64,000 nucleotides of DNA from Sphingomonadaceae bacterium (lineage in GTDB: Bacteria; Pseudomonadota; Alphaproteobacteria; Sphingomonadales; Sphingomonadaceae). A program made the position numbers and the translations under genes. This document shows positions 14,391-22,964 of this stretch, one piece after another (within the stretch, counting starts at the first letter, position 1; every line of letters starts with the position of its first letter). A model generated the notes under the pieces. That model did no database searches. It saw only the letters and a program-made list of their open reading frames with translations, and had not been told where the DNA came from. The DNA lies in assembly GCA_027533105.1 (NCBI GenBank), contig JAPZTW010000009.1:275660-339659 (forward strand), read 5' to 3'.

Positions 14391-17159
14391 TCAGAACTTG
14401 TAGGTGAAGCCAGCCAGGAACCGGCGACCATAGCTCTGGTAGTCGATCACCTGGCGCACATCGCCCGGGTTGGTGGTGATGAACGGCTCGTTGGTCAGGT
14501 TCTGGCCCTGGATGTAGAGCGAGAGCCCGTGGAGCGCGCTGCCTTCCTGGAAGTCATAGCCGATCTGGGCGTCGAAGATGGTTTCCGGTGCGGCGCGGCG
14601 GCGGACGCGGTTGGCCGCGAAGCCCGAGACTTCACCCACGAAGGTCGACCGGTACCGGATCGAGCCGCGGACGTTGAAGCCGTTCTTTTCGAAGAACAGC
14701 GTGCCGTTGGCCACCCACTTCGAATAGCCCGGCAGGTCTTCCGCCGGTGCACCCGGGTTGGGCTTGATCTTGGTTTCGGTGTAGGAAACACCGCCGGTGA
14801 TGCCGAAGCCCGACAGCGCCTGGCTGAAGGTTTCGAACGGCAGGGTCCCGGCCAGTTCCAGACCATAGAGTTCGCCGCCCTTGCCGTTGATCGGGATGTT
14901 GATCGTGGCGGTCGGGGCGATGGCGATGCCGGCCGGCGGCGGCGCAAGCACCAGCTCCGAGCTCGGGATCACGACGTCCTGGTTATAGACGTAGCTCTTC
15001 AGGTCCTTGTAGAACAGCTGCAGCGCGACGTAACCCTTGGTCCCGAAATACTTTTCGAAGGTCAGGTCGACGGCATTGGCGCGCCAGGGCCGCAGATCGG
15101 GGTTGCCCGAACCGCCGGTGATGAAGGCGGTCGGCACGCCGGCAACGGTGGCGAAGGTATAACCGAAGCTCAGCGAGTTCTTCATGTCGTCCATCCGCGG
15201 ACGGATGATCTCGCGGGCCGCGGCAAAGCGGATCACCAGGTCGCTCGGGAAGCGCAGCGACAGGTTCAGGCTGGGCAGCACATCGGTGTAACGCGCCGTG
15301 TCCGACTGCGTCCGGGCGCCGATGTTGGGCGCGCCGTTCGGCAGGGTGCCAAGGAACACCGCCGAAGCGCCAACCGACTGCTGTTCGGTGAAATTGGCCT
15401 GGACACCGATGTTGCCGGTCAGGTCAGCCGAACCCAGCGTGCCCTTGAGGTTGGCCTGAACGTACGGGGTGAAGATCTTTTCCTTCACCGAGTAGCTCTT
15501 CACCACCACGTCGCCATAGGCATTGGGCACCAGCTTGTAGATCCCGGCATCGAGCAGCGCGAGCGGGTCGTAGCTGATCATCGGACCAAGGCCGAGGAAC
15601 TTCAGGTTGGTGGTGCCAAGCCGGAACTGGCTGGGCACGGCCACGCTGGTGGTGCCGTTGGTATTGGCGGTCAGGCCCAGGAAGTATTCATCCGGCACCA
15701 GCGCCTTCGAGCGGTCGGTGTAGTTGCCGCCGAGCTGGACGCTGGAGATGAACCCGTCGAGTTCCTTCGAGACTTCGGCGCGGATCTGCCAGATCTCGTC
15801 CTTGACGATGCGGTTGTTGTAGTAACCGTCCTGGCCGCCGACGATCGAGGTGCCGTTCGGCGCGATCTGGTTGCCACCCCAGCCTTGCGGGCTGGTCAGC
15901 AGGATCAGGTTGTAATCGCCATAGTTGAGCGTGGGCGAGAACACCGTGCCATTGGTCCCGCTGGTGAAGCGGATCGTGTCGGTGGCGCCAACCGGCCCGC
16001 GACCGGTGCCGGCATAGCTTTCGAGGTTGAGCTCGTTGCGGTCGGTCTTCGAGTAGGACAGGTCGAGCATGGCGTTCCAGCCATCATCGCCTTCGTACTT
16101 GTTGTTCCAGCCGAAGCTGTAGAGCTTGGCATTGCGCTGGAACACGTCGTTGCGGACCACGCCCTTGACGCCATTGAACTGGCCGGCAGTGACAAAGCCG
16201 CCGCTGCGGGTGGTGTTCGAAAGCGTCGCGGCCGACCAGTACAGCGGCAGTTCGATGCCGCGCTTGATCTGGTCATCCTTGAAATCGGTGTAGAAGGCGT
16301 CGAGCGTGGTGGTGAAGTTGGCCGAGGGCTTCCACTGCACCGTGCCGTTGAGGCCAAGGCGGGTCAGCTGGGTGCTGGTGGCATAGGACTTCGAACCACC
16401 GATCACGGCCGAGCCGGCATCGCTGGGATAACCCCAGGCGTTGAATTCCTGGATGTGATAGGGCTCGTCGACATAGGACACGCCCAGCGCGACCCCCAGG
16501 GTGTCGTCGGCGAACTGATCGACATAGAGGGCGTTGACGCGATAGCCGAAGTCCTTCGAACCGGCGTTCAGCTTGCCGAGATCGGCATAGGAACCGCGCG
16601 CGCCGACGGTGATGATCTGCTTGCCGGCATCGAGCGGGCGGATCGTGCGCATGTCGACCGTGCCCGACAGGCCCTGGCCAACCAGCGAGGCCATCGGCGA
16701 CTTGTAGACGTTGACCTGGCTAACGACTTCCGAGGGATACTGATCGTATTCGACCGCGCGGTTGTCACCGGTCGAGGTCTGTTCGCGGCCATTGAGCAGG
16801 GTGGTCGAGAAGTCCGGCGCGAAACCGCGGATCGAGATCGAGTTCGAGCGACCGGAGAGGCGCTGCGAGGTCAGACCGGGCAGGCGCGCGATCGATTCGG
16901 CGATCGAGGCATCGGGCAGCTTGCCGATGTCTTCGGCCGCGATCGATTCGACGATCACCTCGGCGGTCTTCTTCTTGGCGACCGCGGTTTCCAGCGAGGC
17001 GCGAAAGCCGGTCACGACGATCGCGCCGTCGGCAACGGCAGCCTCATCCTGCGGCGCGGCGTCCTGCGCGTGGGCGGTGCCGGAAACGGCGATGGTGGAA
17101 ATTGCCAGTGCGATGGCCGAAACCCCACGGCCACCAGCGAAACGGGTGCGAAGTGCCAC
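14391..17159 (-). CDS. TonB-dependent receptor, predicted maltodextrin uptake
   Basis: A 922-residue outer-membrane receptor. A signal peptide ends near GTAHAQ; the TonB-box-like DGAIVVTGFRASL follows. The plug domain then shows the marks IAAEDIGKLPDASIAESI, RLPGL, SISIRGFAPDF and LLNGREQ. The remaining roughly 650 residues form the barrel, ending in a terminal Phe (FLAGFTYKF). The oligosaccharide substrate is inferred from the amylase and glucosidase genes downstream and the LacI/MFS pair opposite. It is the first gene of the minus-strand locus; the operator candidate at 17295-17310 lies about 135 bases upstream of the start. Confidence 0.95.
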   Translation of the reverse strand: MALRTRFAGGRGVSAIALAISTIAVSGTAHAQDAAPQDEAAVADGAIVVTGFRASLETAVAKKKTAEVIVESIAAEDIGKLPDASIAESIARLPGLTSQRLSGRSNSISIRGFAPDFSTTLLNGREQTSTGDNRAVEYDQYPSEVVSQVNVYKSPMASLVGQGLSGTVDMRTIRPLDAGKQIITVGARGSYADLGKLNAGSKDFGYRVNALYVDQFADDTLGVALGVSYVDEPYHIQEFNAWGYPSDAGSAVIGGSKSYATSTQLTRLGLNGTVQWKPSANFTTTLDAFYTDFKDDQIKRGIELPLYWSAATLSNTTRSGGFVTAGQFNGVKGVVRNDVFQRNAKLYSFGWNNKYEGDDGWNAMLDLSYSKTDRNELNLESYAGTGRGPVGATDTIRFTSGTNGTVFSPTLNYGDYNLILLTSPQGWGGNQIAPNGTSIVGGQDGYYNNRIVKDEIWQIRAEVSKELDGFISSVQLGGNYTDRSKALVPDEYFLGLTANTNGTTSVAVPSQFRLGTTNLKFLGLGPMISYDPLALLDAGIYKLVPNAYGDVVVKSYSVKEKIFTPYVQANLKGTLGSADLTGNIGVQANFTEQQSVGASAVFLGTLPNGAPNIGARTQSDTARYTDVLPSLNLSLRFPSDLVIRFAAAREIIRPRMDDMKNSLSFGYTFATVAGVPTAFITGGSGNPDLRPWRANAVDLTFEKYFGTKGYVALQLFYKDLKSYVYNQDVVIPSSELVLAPPPAGIAIAPTATINIPINGKGGELYGLELAGTLPFETFSQALSGFGITGGVSYTETKIKPNPGAPAEDLPGYSKWVANGTLFFEKNGFNVRGSIRYRSTFVGEVSGFAANRVRRRAAPETIFDAQIGYDFQEGSALHGLSLYIQGQNLTNEPFITTNPGDVRQVIDYQSYGRRFLAGFTYKF

Positions 17160-17294
17160 GATTCTCTCTCCCTAAACCCGCGCCGCAAGGTCCAGTCCCG
17201 GCAGCGCATTGCCCCATTCGGAATCGGGCAGCCGCAAGCAGGCCTCCTCCCGTGGTTGGCTTCAGATACGTTCGCTCGGGCCTTGGCCGGAAGA

Positions 17295-17310
17295 TGGCAT
17301 ACGTATACGC
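17295..17310. promoter_or_regulatory. LacI-type operator candidate upstream of the TonB receptor
   Basis: TGGCATACGTATACGC, centred on the palindrome ATACGTAT with a central CG as in LacI-family operators. A near-identical 16-mer (one base differs in the core, one at the end) precedes the MFS transporter at 19314-19329. A further inverted arm (GTATGC, 17314-17319) extends the symmetry. Regulation by the LacI protein encoded at 18247 is inferred. Confidence 0.6.
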
Positions 17311-17415
17311 ATAGTATGCAAAGGCCGCACCGTGGCCCGCAAGCCACAGTGCGTAAGGTGCAGTATAATACTGATTTAAAACGCGTTTATCGCGATATTC
17401 GCAGAGCGACAGCGG

Positions 17416-17829
17416 CTATTGCCGGGGCACTTTCGCGCCAGCTTCGGGCAAGACCATCCAGTCCTGCGCCGATTGGGTCCACAGATGCACCGCCGGGGCC
17501 AGGCCCGAAGTATCATCGAGCGTACCCGCCTTGATGAAGGTCATGCCCTGGGCATCCATCGCCGGGATCACGCTGATCAGCGGCGAGCCGCACCGCCCGC
17601 AGAACTGGCGCTCCAGCACATTGCCACTGTCCCCGGCATCGGTGTAGCTCGTCAGTTCGCCGGTCAGTTCCAGATCGGCCTTGCGGACCATGGCGATCAC
17701 CGAAATCGCCGATCCCGACTGCTTCTGGCAATGGGTGCACTGGCAGGTCATCACCTGCAGCGGCGGCCAGGCCACCCGATAGCGGACCTGCCCGCACAGA
17801 CACCCGCCTTCGCGCTGCTCTTCGCCCAT
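17416..17829 (-). CDS. GFA family zinc-binding protein
   Basis: A 137-residue GFA (glutathione-dependent formaldehyde-activating) family protein. Zinc ligand cysteines occur as CLC (10, 12), CQCTHC (29, 31, 34) and FCGRC, the classic pattern. The ATG at 17829 is preceded by AGGGAGG at seven bases and the family domain starts right after it, so longer in-frame starts are rejected. Many GFA proteins are not formaldehyde enzymes, so the reaction is left open. It stands alone between the TonB receptor promoter and a 417-base gap. Confidence 0.88.
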   Translation of the reverse strand: MGEEQREGGCLCGQVRYRVAWPPLQVMTCQCTHCQKQSGSAISVIAMVRKADLELTGELTSYTDAGDSGNVLERQFCGRCGSPLISVIPAMDAQGMTFIKAGTLDDTSGLAPAVHLWTQSAQDWMVLPEAGAKVPRQ

Positions 17830-18246
17830 CTCCAGCCCTCCCTCGCCCGCCCCAACCGGGGCGCGGCCAATGATCCCGGACACAGATGGCACGATCCGCC
17901 AGCCGGATGTCAAGCAATCGCCGCAGCGATCGGCAGCAAGCTGGGTTCTGATCGGGAGGGCGGCCCTGGGTCCCGATCGCAGCGAAGCAGTTTGTAGCCC
18001 GGGGTGGCTGGGTTGGGCCGCTCTGCTGCGATCGGGCAGTCTGGGTGACTGACCGGCTTCCGAGTGGGTGGTCCCGTAGCCGGCATGGCTGGACTAGGCC
18101 CTTCTTTTGCATCCCGAAAGCTACGGCAATGTACCAGTGCCTGATTGCAACTGATCGGCGCCCAGTTGGCGATTGCCGCTGGCCGGTGCGGCGGCTATCC
18201 TGCGAAGAGACCCCGGATTGTCAGATAAGCGGGGCGGGGAGAGAAC
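17830..18246. other. 417-base gap with one inverted repeat
   Basis: No convincing gene was seen. An inverted repeat GATCGGGA (17950-17957) and TCCCGATC (17971-17978) could form a hairpin enclosing a second small GGGCGGCCC fold. Several GATCGG/CGATCG words recur. The right end must hold the promoter of the LacI-family gene, but no clear -35/-10 pair or TGGCATACG operator copy is visible there. Confidence 0.5.
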
Positions 18247-19281
18247 ATGGGCCGCAAGCCGTCGAACAAGCCGACGAGCTTCGATATCGCTTACCTGGCC
18301 GGGGTTTCGCAGCCGACAGTCAGCCGGGCGCTGCGCGGCTCGCGCTCGGTCAGCCTGGCCACCCGCCAGCGGATCGAGGAGATCGCCCGCGAGCTGAACT
18401 ATTCGGTCGACAAGAACGCGTCCTCGCTCCGCTCGCAGCGGTCCAACACCATCGCCCTGCTGTTCTTCGAGGACCCGACGCCCGACGGGGCCAATATCAA
18501 CCCGTTCTTCCTGGCCATGCTGGGCGCGATCACGCGGGCCACGGCCAACCGCGGGCTGGACCTGCTGATTTCCTTCCAGAAGATGGAGGATGACTGGCAC
18601 ACCCGCTATCAGGACAGCCACCGCGCCGACGGGCTGATCCTGCTCGGCTATGGCGACTACACGCTGTACGAGCAGCGGCTGAACGACCTGGTCGCCGCCG
18701 GCACCCAGTTCGTGCGCTGGGGTTCGGTCCGCGATGACAACATCGGCACCACCGTGGGCTCCGACAATGTCGCCGCCGGACGACTGGCGGGCGAGCACCT
18801 GCTGGGCCTGGGACGGCAACGGATCGCCTTCCTGGGCCAGGCGGACGAACATTATCCCGAATTCGCCGACCGCTATCGCGGCTTGAACGAGGCCCTGGCG
18901 GCGGCGGGCATTGCCGCCGATCCGGCCCTGCAGGCCGATGCCCTGAGCAGCGAGGAACAGGGCCGTGCTGCGCTGCGCCGCCTGCTCGATCGCGGGGCGG
19001 AATTCGACGCGGTGTTTGCCGCCAGCGACCTGATCGCGATCGGCGCGATGCGCGCCCTGGCCGAGGCCGGACGGTCGGTGCCGGGCGATGTCGCCGTCGT
19101 CGGCTTTGACGATATCCCCGCCGCCAGCCTGACCAGCCCACCGCTGACCACCGTGCAACAGGACCTCGTTGCAGCCGGAGAGCTGCTGGTCGAAACGCTG
19201 GCTGAGCAGATCGAGGGCCGCGACAGCCGCAACCGCCGCCTTACCCCCAAGCTGATCGTGCGGGCCAGCACCGCCGGCTAG
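18247..19281 (+). CDS. LacI family transcriptional regulator (alpha-glucan locus)
   Basis: A 344-residue regulator. Residues 10-32 are the LacI helix-turn-helix and hinge (FDIAYLAGVSQPTVSRALRG); the rest is a periplasmic-binding-protein-like effector domain containing GFDDIPAASLTSPPLTTVQQD. Full family length. GGGGAGAG lies upstream of the ATG. It sits between the TonB receptor operon and the MFS gene, and the same 16-bp operator candidate occurs upstream of both. It is therefore the likely local repressor responding to maltose or a maltodextrin. Confidence 0.93.
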   Translation: MGRKPSNKPTSFDIAYLAGVSQPTVSRALRGSRSVSLATRQRIEEIARELNYSVDKNASSLRSQRSNTIALLFFEDPTPDGANINPFFLAMLGAITRATANRGLDLLISFQKMEDDWHTRYQDSHRADGLILLGYGDYTLYEQRLNDLVAAGTQFVRWGSVRDDNIGTTVGSDNVAAGRLAGEHLLGLGRQRIAFLGQADEHYPEFADRYRGLNEALAAAGIAADPALQADALSSEEQGRAALRRLLDRGAEFDAVFAASDLIAIGAMRALAEAGRSVPGDVAVVGFDDIPAASLTSPPLTTVQQDLVAAGELLVETLAEQIEGRDSRNRRLTPKLIVRASTAG

Positions 19282-19313
19282 GCCGCGTCCCGCCCGCGTT
19301 ACGGACCCGCGTT

Positions 19314-19329
19314 ACGTATTCGTATGCCA
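19314..19329. promoter_or_regulatory. LacI-type operator candidate upstream of the MFS transporter
   Basis: On the minus strand this reads TGGCATACGAATACGT, matching 14 of 16 bases of the site at 17295-17310. It lies 64 bases before the transporter start and 33 bases after the regulator stop. Confidence 0.6.
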
Positions 19330-19392
19330 CTTGCTTGCCCGCCCCGGCCATGCCAGCCCTGATCGGATAAGAACGGGGGAGAGAGGCACGCC

Positions 19393-20883
19393 ATGGAAAA
19401 ACCGCGGCAGAACTGGGCCGGGCTGTTCAACATCAGCTTCGGTTTCTTCGGCATCCAGATCGGCTTTGCGTTGCAGAACGCGAACATGAGCCGCGTGTTC
19501 CAGTCGCTGGGCAGTTCGATCGACGACCTGCCCGCGCTGTGGGTGGCAGCCCCGCTGACCGGCCTGCTGGTCCAGCCGATCATCGGCCACCTCTCCGACC
19601 GGACCTGGCTGGGCCGACTGGGCCGCCGCCGTCCGTTCTTCCTGCTGGGCGCGGTGCTGGCGGCGCTCTCGCTGCTGGCCATGCCGGAGAGCAATGCCCT
19701 GCTGATGGCGGCGGTGCTGTTGTGGGTGCTCGACGCCAGCCTCAACATTTCGATGGAGCCGTTCCGGGCCTTCGTCGGCGATATGCTGCGGAAAGACCAG
19801 CACACCGCCGGCTATGCCGTGCAGACCGCCTTCATCGGCGCGGGCGCAGTGGTCGGCTCGATCTTTCCCTGGCTGCTCGATCACTGGGGCGTGTCGAACG
19901 AAGCTGCCGCCGGCCAGATTCCGGATACGGTGCGCTATTCGTTCTGGGCGGGCGGCCTCGCGCTGTTTGCCGCCGTGCTGTGGACCGTGCTGACCACGCG
20001 CGAATACTCGCCCGAAGAAATGCGCAGCTTTGGCGATGCAGCCGAAGCCGAAGCCCAGCCGGTCCGCGCGCTCGCCAGCCGCAGCAACAGCGGCCCGTTC
20101 TGGTGGGTGACCGCCGGTGGCCTGCTGGCGCTGGCGACCGAGCAATGGGGGCTGGAAAAAGAAGTCTACCTGCTGGCCATGCTGCTGGTCAGCTATGGGG
20201 TGATCAGCCACATCGCCATCCGCCTGGCCCGCGCGGGCAAGGACAACAACATGCTGGCCAGCATCGTCGGCGATTTTTCCGGCATGCCCGAAATCATGCA
20301 GAAGCTGGCGCTGGTCCAGTTCTTCAGCTGGTCGGCGCTGTTCATCATGTGGATCAACACCACCCCGGTGGTGGCGCAGAACTTCTTCGGATCGGCCGAT
20401 CCGGCCAGTGCGGCCTATCAGGAAGGGGGCAACTGGGTAGGCGTGCTGTTCGCCGTCTACAACGGCGTTGCCGCCGTGGCCGCCCTCACCCTGCTGCCGT
20501 TCCTGTCGCGCCGGTTCGGCAAGGCCCGGACCCACGTGTTCGGGCTGCTGTGCGGCGCGGCGGGCTATGCCAGCTTCTTCGTGATCAAGGACCCGCAGTG
20601 GCTGATCCTGAGCGAGATCGGGGTGGGCATCGCCTGGGCCTCGATCCTGGCCATGCCCTATGCGATCCTGGCAAGCAGCCTGCCGCAGGCCAAGCTCGGC
20701 ATCTTCATGGGGCTGTTCAACGTCTTCGTGGTGGTGCCGCAATTGCTGGTCGCCACGGTCATGGGCTCGATCATGAAGGCCTTCTTCCCCGACCAGCCGA
20801 TCTGGACCATGGCCTTTGCCGCCGGCACCCTAGTGCTGGCCGCGCTGGCCATGCTGCGGGTCCGGGTGCCGGGGGAAAGCTAG
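19393..20883 (+). CDS. MFS sugar transporter (GPH/SLC45-like)
   Basis: A 496-residue, twelve-segment major facilitator. It starts ENPRQN-like (MEKPRQNWAGLFNISFGFFG), followed by the loop 2-3 motif SDRTWLGRLGRRRPFF typical of sucrose/maltose:proton symporters. The last segments end LVLAALAMLRVRVPGES. Located directly after the LacI regulator and preceded by its operator candidate, it is the probable inner-membrane importer of the sugar released by the periplasmic amylase and GH97 enzyme. Its stop codon overlaps that of the opposite-strand TonB receptor gene in a shared CTAG. Confidence 0.92.
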   Translation: MEKPRQNWAGLFNISFGFFGIQIGFALQNANMSRVFQSLGSSIDDLPALWVAAPLTGLLVQPIIGHLSDRTWLGRLGRRRPFFLLGAVLAALSLLAMPESNALLMAAVLLWVLDASLNISMEPFRAFVGDMLRKDQHTAGYAVQTAFIGAGAVVGSIFPWLLDHWGVSNEAAAGQIPDTVRYSFWAGGLALFAAVLWTVLTTREYSPEEMRSFGDAAEAEAQPVRALASRSNSGPFWWVTAGGLLALATEQWGLEKEVYLLAMLLVSYGVISHIAIRLARAGKDNNMLASIVGDFSGMPEIMQKLALVQFFSWSALFIMWINTTPVVAQNFFGSADPASAAYQEGGNWVGVLFAVYNGVAAVAALTLLPFLSRRFGKARTHVFGLLCGAAGYASFFVIKDPQWLILSEIGVGIAWASILAMPYAILASSLPQAKLGIFMGLFNVFVVVPQLLVATVMGSIMKAFFPDQPIWTMAFAAGTLVLAALAMLRVRVPGES

Positions 20884-22823
20884 AAATCCGCCACCAGTTG
20901 CAGCGTCGCCGTGCGCGGGTTGGAATAGGTGAAGCCGCCCGATGCGTTCACGTTCCAGCCGTATTCGTTGAACACGTTGAGCACCGTCGGGCGCAGCAGC
21001 CAGGTGCCGCCGGCCGCCTTGAAGCGATAGCGCGCGCCGAAGTTGAGCGTCGCGCGCGGCGGCGCGACCAGCGTGTTGGCGGCATTGCCCATCCGGCTCG
21101 ACAGGCTTTCCACCGTGGCATCGAACGACAGCGCCCCGCGCCCCGCATCCAGCCGCCAGTCGAGCGTGGCAATCGAGCGGCGGCGGACCTGGCCAACCGG
21201 GCGCGGGCCGATCAGGTTACTGTCGATCGCTTCGCCGCTGATCCGCGGATCGAGGAACATCGAGCCGCCGACAATCGTCAGCCCCGGCGCAAGCTGGCCA
21301 GTCAGTGACACTTCGATCCCGCGATTGGTCAGAGTGCCAAGCTGGCGATAGCGCAGCGCCGGATCGAGATTGTAGTAGGGCTTGCGGATCGAAAAGGCCC
21401 CGGCGATCATGGTCAGGCGCGGGGTGATCGCCCAGCGCGCGCCGGCCTCGACCTGGCTGGTGCGGATCGCCGGCGGGGCTTCGGACCGGTTGGTGGCAAT
21501 GTCGGGCGCCACCAGCGCTTCCTCCTGTCCGCGCGTATACCCGGCATAGACCGACAGCCCGCGCGCGACATGGACCGACCCCGCCACGTTCAGCAGCAGC
21601 GGATTGTCGCGCGTGACCGGGTCGGCCAGCGCCGGATCGGCAAAGTCCAGCGCCTTGCGGTAGCGGCTTTTCGAGATCCCGACATCAAGGCTGAACCGCT
21701 GGGGCGAGACCATCGACCAGGCCACGCCGCCCGTGATCTGCCGCACCTCGTCGCGGTTCTTCGCGCCCTGGGTCCAGACCGGTTCGGCGCGCAGATCGGG
21801 GCGCAGGATGGTCGATGGACCAAGCGTCAGGACACTGCCCCCGCCGAATTCGCGGTTACGCGAACGCCCCCGCACGCTGGCCACCAGCCGATGGTTGACC
21901 GAGGTGCCGATCCATTCCTTGACCAGCCGCGCCTCGCCCGACCACGAGCCATCGTAATTGTCGCGCTCGGCAATGATCCGGCGCGCGGCAACCGAACCAT
22001 CGGCGGCCACGCCCCGCATCAGGTCGGCATAGACGCTGTGCTGGTCGCGCGCGGAATAGAACAGCCCGGCTTCCAGTTTCAGCCCCAGCAGCGGCGTCTT
22101 GACGATTGCCCCGCCGGTCCACAGGTCCTGGTTGCGGCTGGCCCAGGGCTGGCTGAGATCGATCCCGCGCTCCACCTTGGGGGGCGGGGTGGTGCCGGCG
22201 GGATAGTAATAGGGGCGCAGTTCGTCCGTGCGGTAAATGAAGTCGCCGGCAAATAGCAGCACTTCGGTTTCCGGCTTTGGTCGCCAGGCCAGCGCAGCGC
22301 CAACCGGCATATAGCGGCTGTGCCCGCCTTCGAACCGGGTGGCAGCGCGGAAACCGATCCCGCCCGAAATCGCGAACCGGCCATCAGCGAACGGCTGCTT
22401 GAATTCGAACGATCCGCCCGGCCCGATCGAATTGGGCGAACTGTACTCCGCATTGAAGCTGTAGCTGGCGTCCTTGCCCGGCTTGGTCAGGCTGTAATCG
22501 ACCAGCCCGGTCGGCGCGGGGAACGGATAGCGCAGCGCCGCCGCCCCCACGCGAATCGTGCTGCCATCGAAAATGCGGGTCGAAATCCGGTCGACCTGGT
22601 CGAAATAGAGCCCCTCGAGCCGGACGTTGCCGGCATCGACCGGGTTGAACCCGCGCACGTCCTCACTGTTGTAAAGCCCGGTCTTTTCATTGCCGACCGA
22701 CCGGCCGAAGGCATCGCTCGACTGGGTCGCCGCATTCTCCCCCGCGCGCTGGGCATGGGCCGGCGCCGACACCAGCAGGAGGGCCCCAATCGGGCCGGAG
22801 AGGGACAGGAGATAACAGCGCAC
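20880..22823 (-). CDS. TonB-dependent receptor, substrate unknown
   Basis: A 647-residue outer-membrane receptor with a signal peptide ending APAHAQ. The plug is recognisable (YNSEDVRGFNPVDAGNVRLE, GLYFDQ, FDGSTIRVG), and many beta-strands follow to a terminal Phe (TATLQLVADF). It starts with GTG. It lacks the VVTA box and is shorter than the maltodextrin receptor; its strand repertoire (ending GWNVNASGGFTYSNPRTATLQ) recalls siderophore-type receptors, but no iron genes are nearby. It is transcribed away from the GT-C cassette, sharing a 141-base divergent region with it. Confidence 0.85.
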   Translation of the reverse strand: MRCYLLSLSGPIGALLLVSAPAHAQRAGENAATQSSDAFGRSVGNEKTGLYNSEDVRGFNPVDAGNVRLEGLYFDQVDRISTRIFDGSTIRVGAAALRYPFPAPTGLVDYSLTKPGKDASYSFNAEYSSPNSIGPGGSFEFKQPFADGRFAISGGIGFRAATRFEGGHSRYMPVGAALAWRPKPETEVLLFAGDFIYRTDELRPYYYPAGTTPPPKVERGIDLSQPWASRNQDLWTGGAIVKTPLLGLKLEAGLFYSARDQHSVYADLMRGVAADGSVAARRIIAERDNYDGSWSGEARLVKEWIGTSVNHRLVASVRGRSRNREFGGGSVLTLGPSTILRPDLRAEPVWTQGAKNRDEVRQITGGVAWSMVSPQRFSLDVGISKSRYRKALDFADPALADPVTRDNPLLLNVAGSVHVARGLSVYAGYTRGQEEALVAPDIATNRSEAPPAIRTSQVEAGARWAITPRLTMIAGAFSIRKPYYNLDPALRYRQLGTLTNRGIEVSLTGQLAPGLTIVGGSMFLDPRISGEAIDSNLIGPRPVGQVRRRSIATLDWRLDAGRGALSFDATVESLSSRMGNAANTLVAPPRATLNFGARYRFKAAGGTWLLRPTVLNVFNEYGWNVNASGGFTYSNPRTATLQLVADF

Positions 22824-22964
22824 CGAGGCGCCCTTAGAGATATTCGTGGGATCGAAAAGCCCAAACCGTCAGCGGCGCGGTTCTGGACAAGCCCGTTGCG
22901 GCTGCAGCCTTGTCATCGCCCGCCCGGCTTGCCATCCATCGCCAAGACCTTGCCCGGAGCCGCC

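Noticed and set aside
10953..14407. Two long plus-strand frames opposite the amylase and halogenase genes
   Set aside because: Antisense shadows of GC-rich third positions; no motifs, and the opposing genes have intact active sites and overlapping starts and stops.
17362..17372. AGTATAATACT as a plus-strand -10 promoter element
   Set aside because: It contains TATAAT but there is no plus-strand gene close downstream, and the palindrome reads equally on the receptor strand; left as part of the receptor promoter region.
13971..17534. Very long plus-strand frame (over 1,100 codons) opposite the maltodextrin TonB receptor
   Set aside because: It mirrors the codon bias of the real receptor gene; its product is rich in Arg, Gly and Asp with no domain, and the receptor is unmistakable on the other strand.
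22320..22964. GT-C glycosyltransferase extended upstream to give about 690 residues
   Set aside because: The added part is antisense to the TonB receptor; GTG at 22965 has GGAG at proper spacing and starts the membrane protein.
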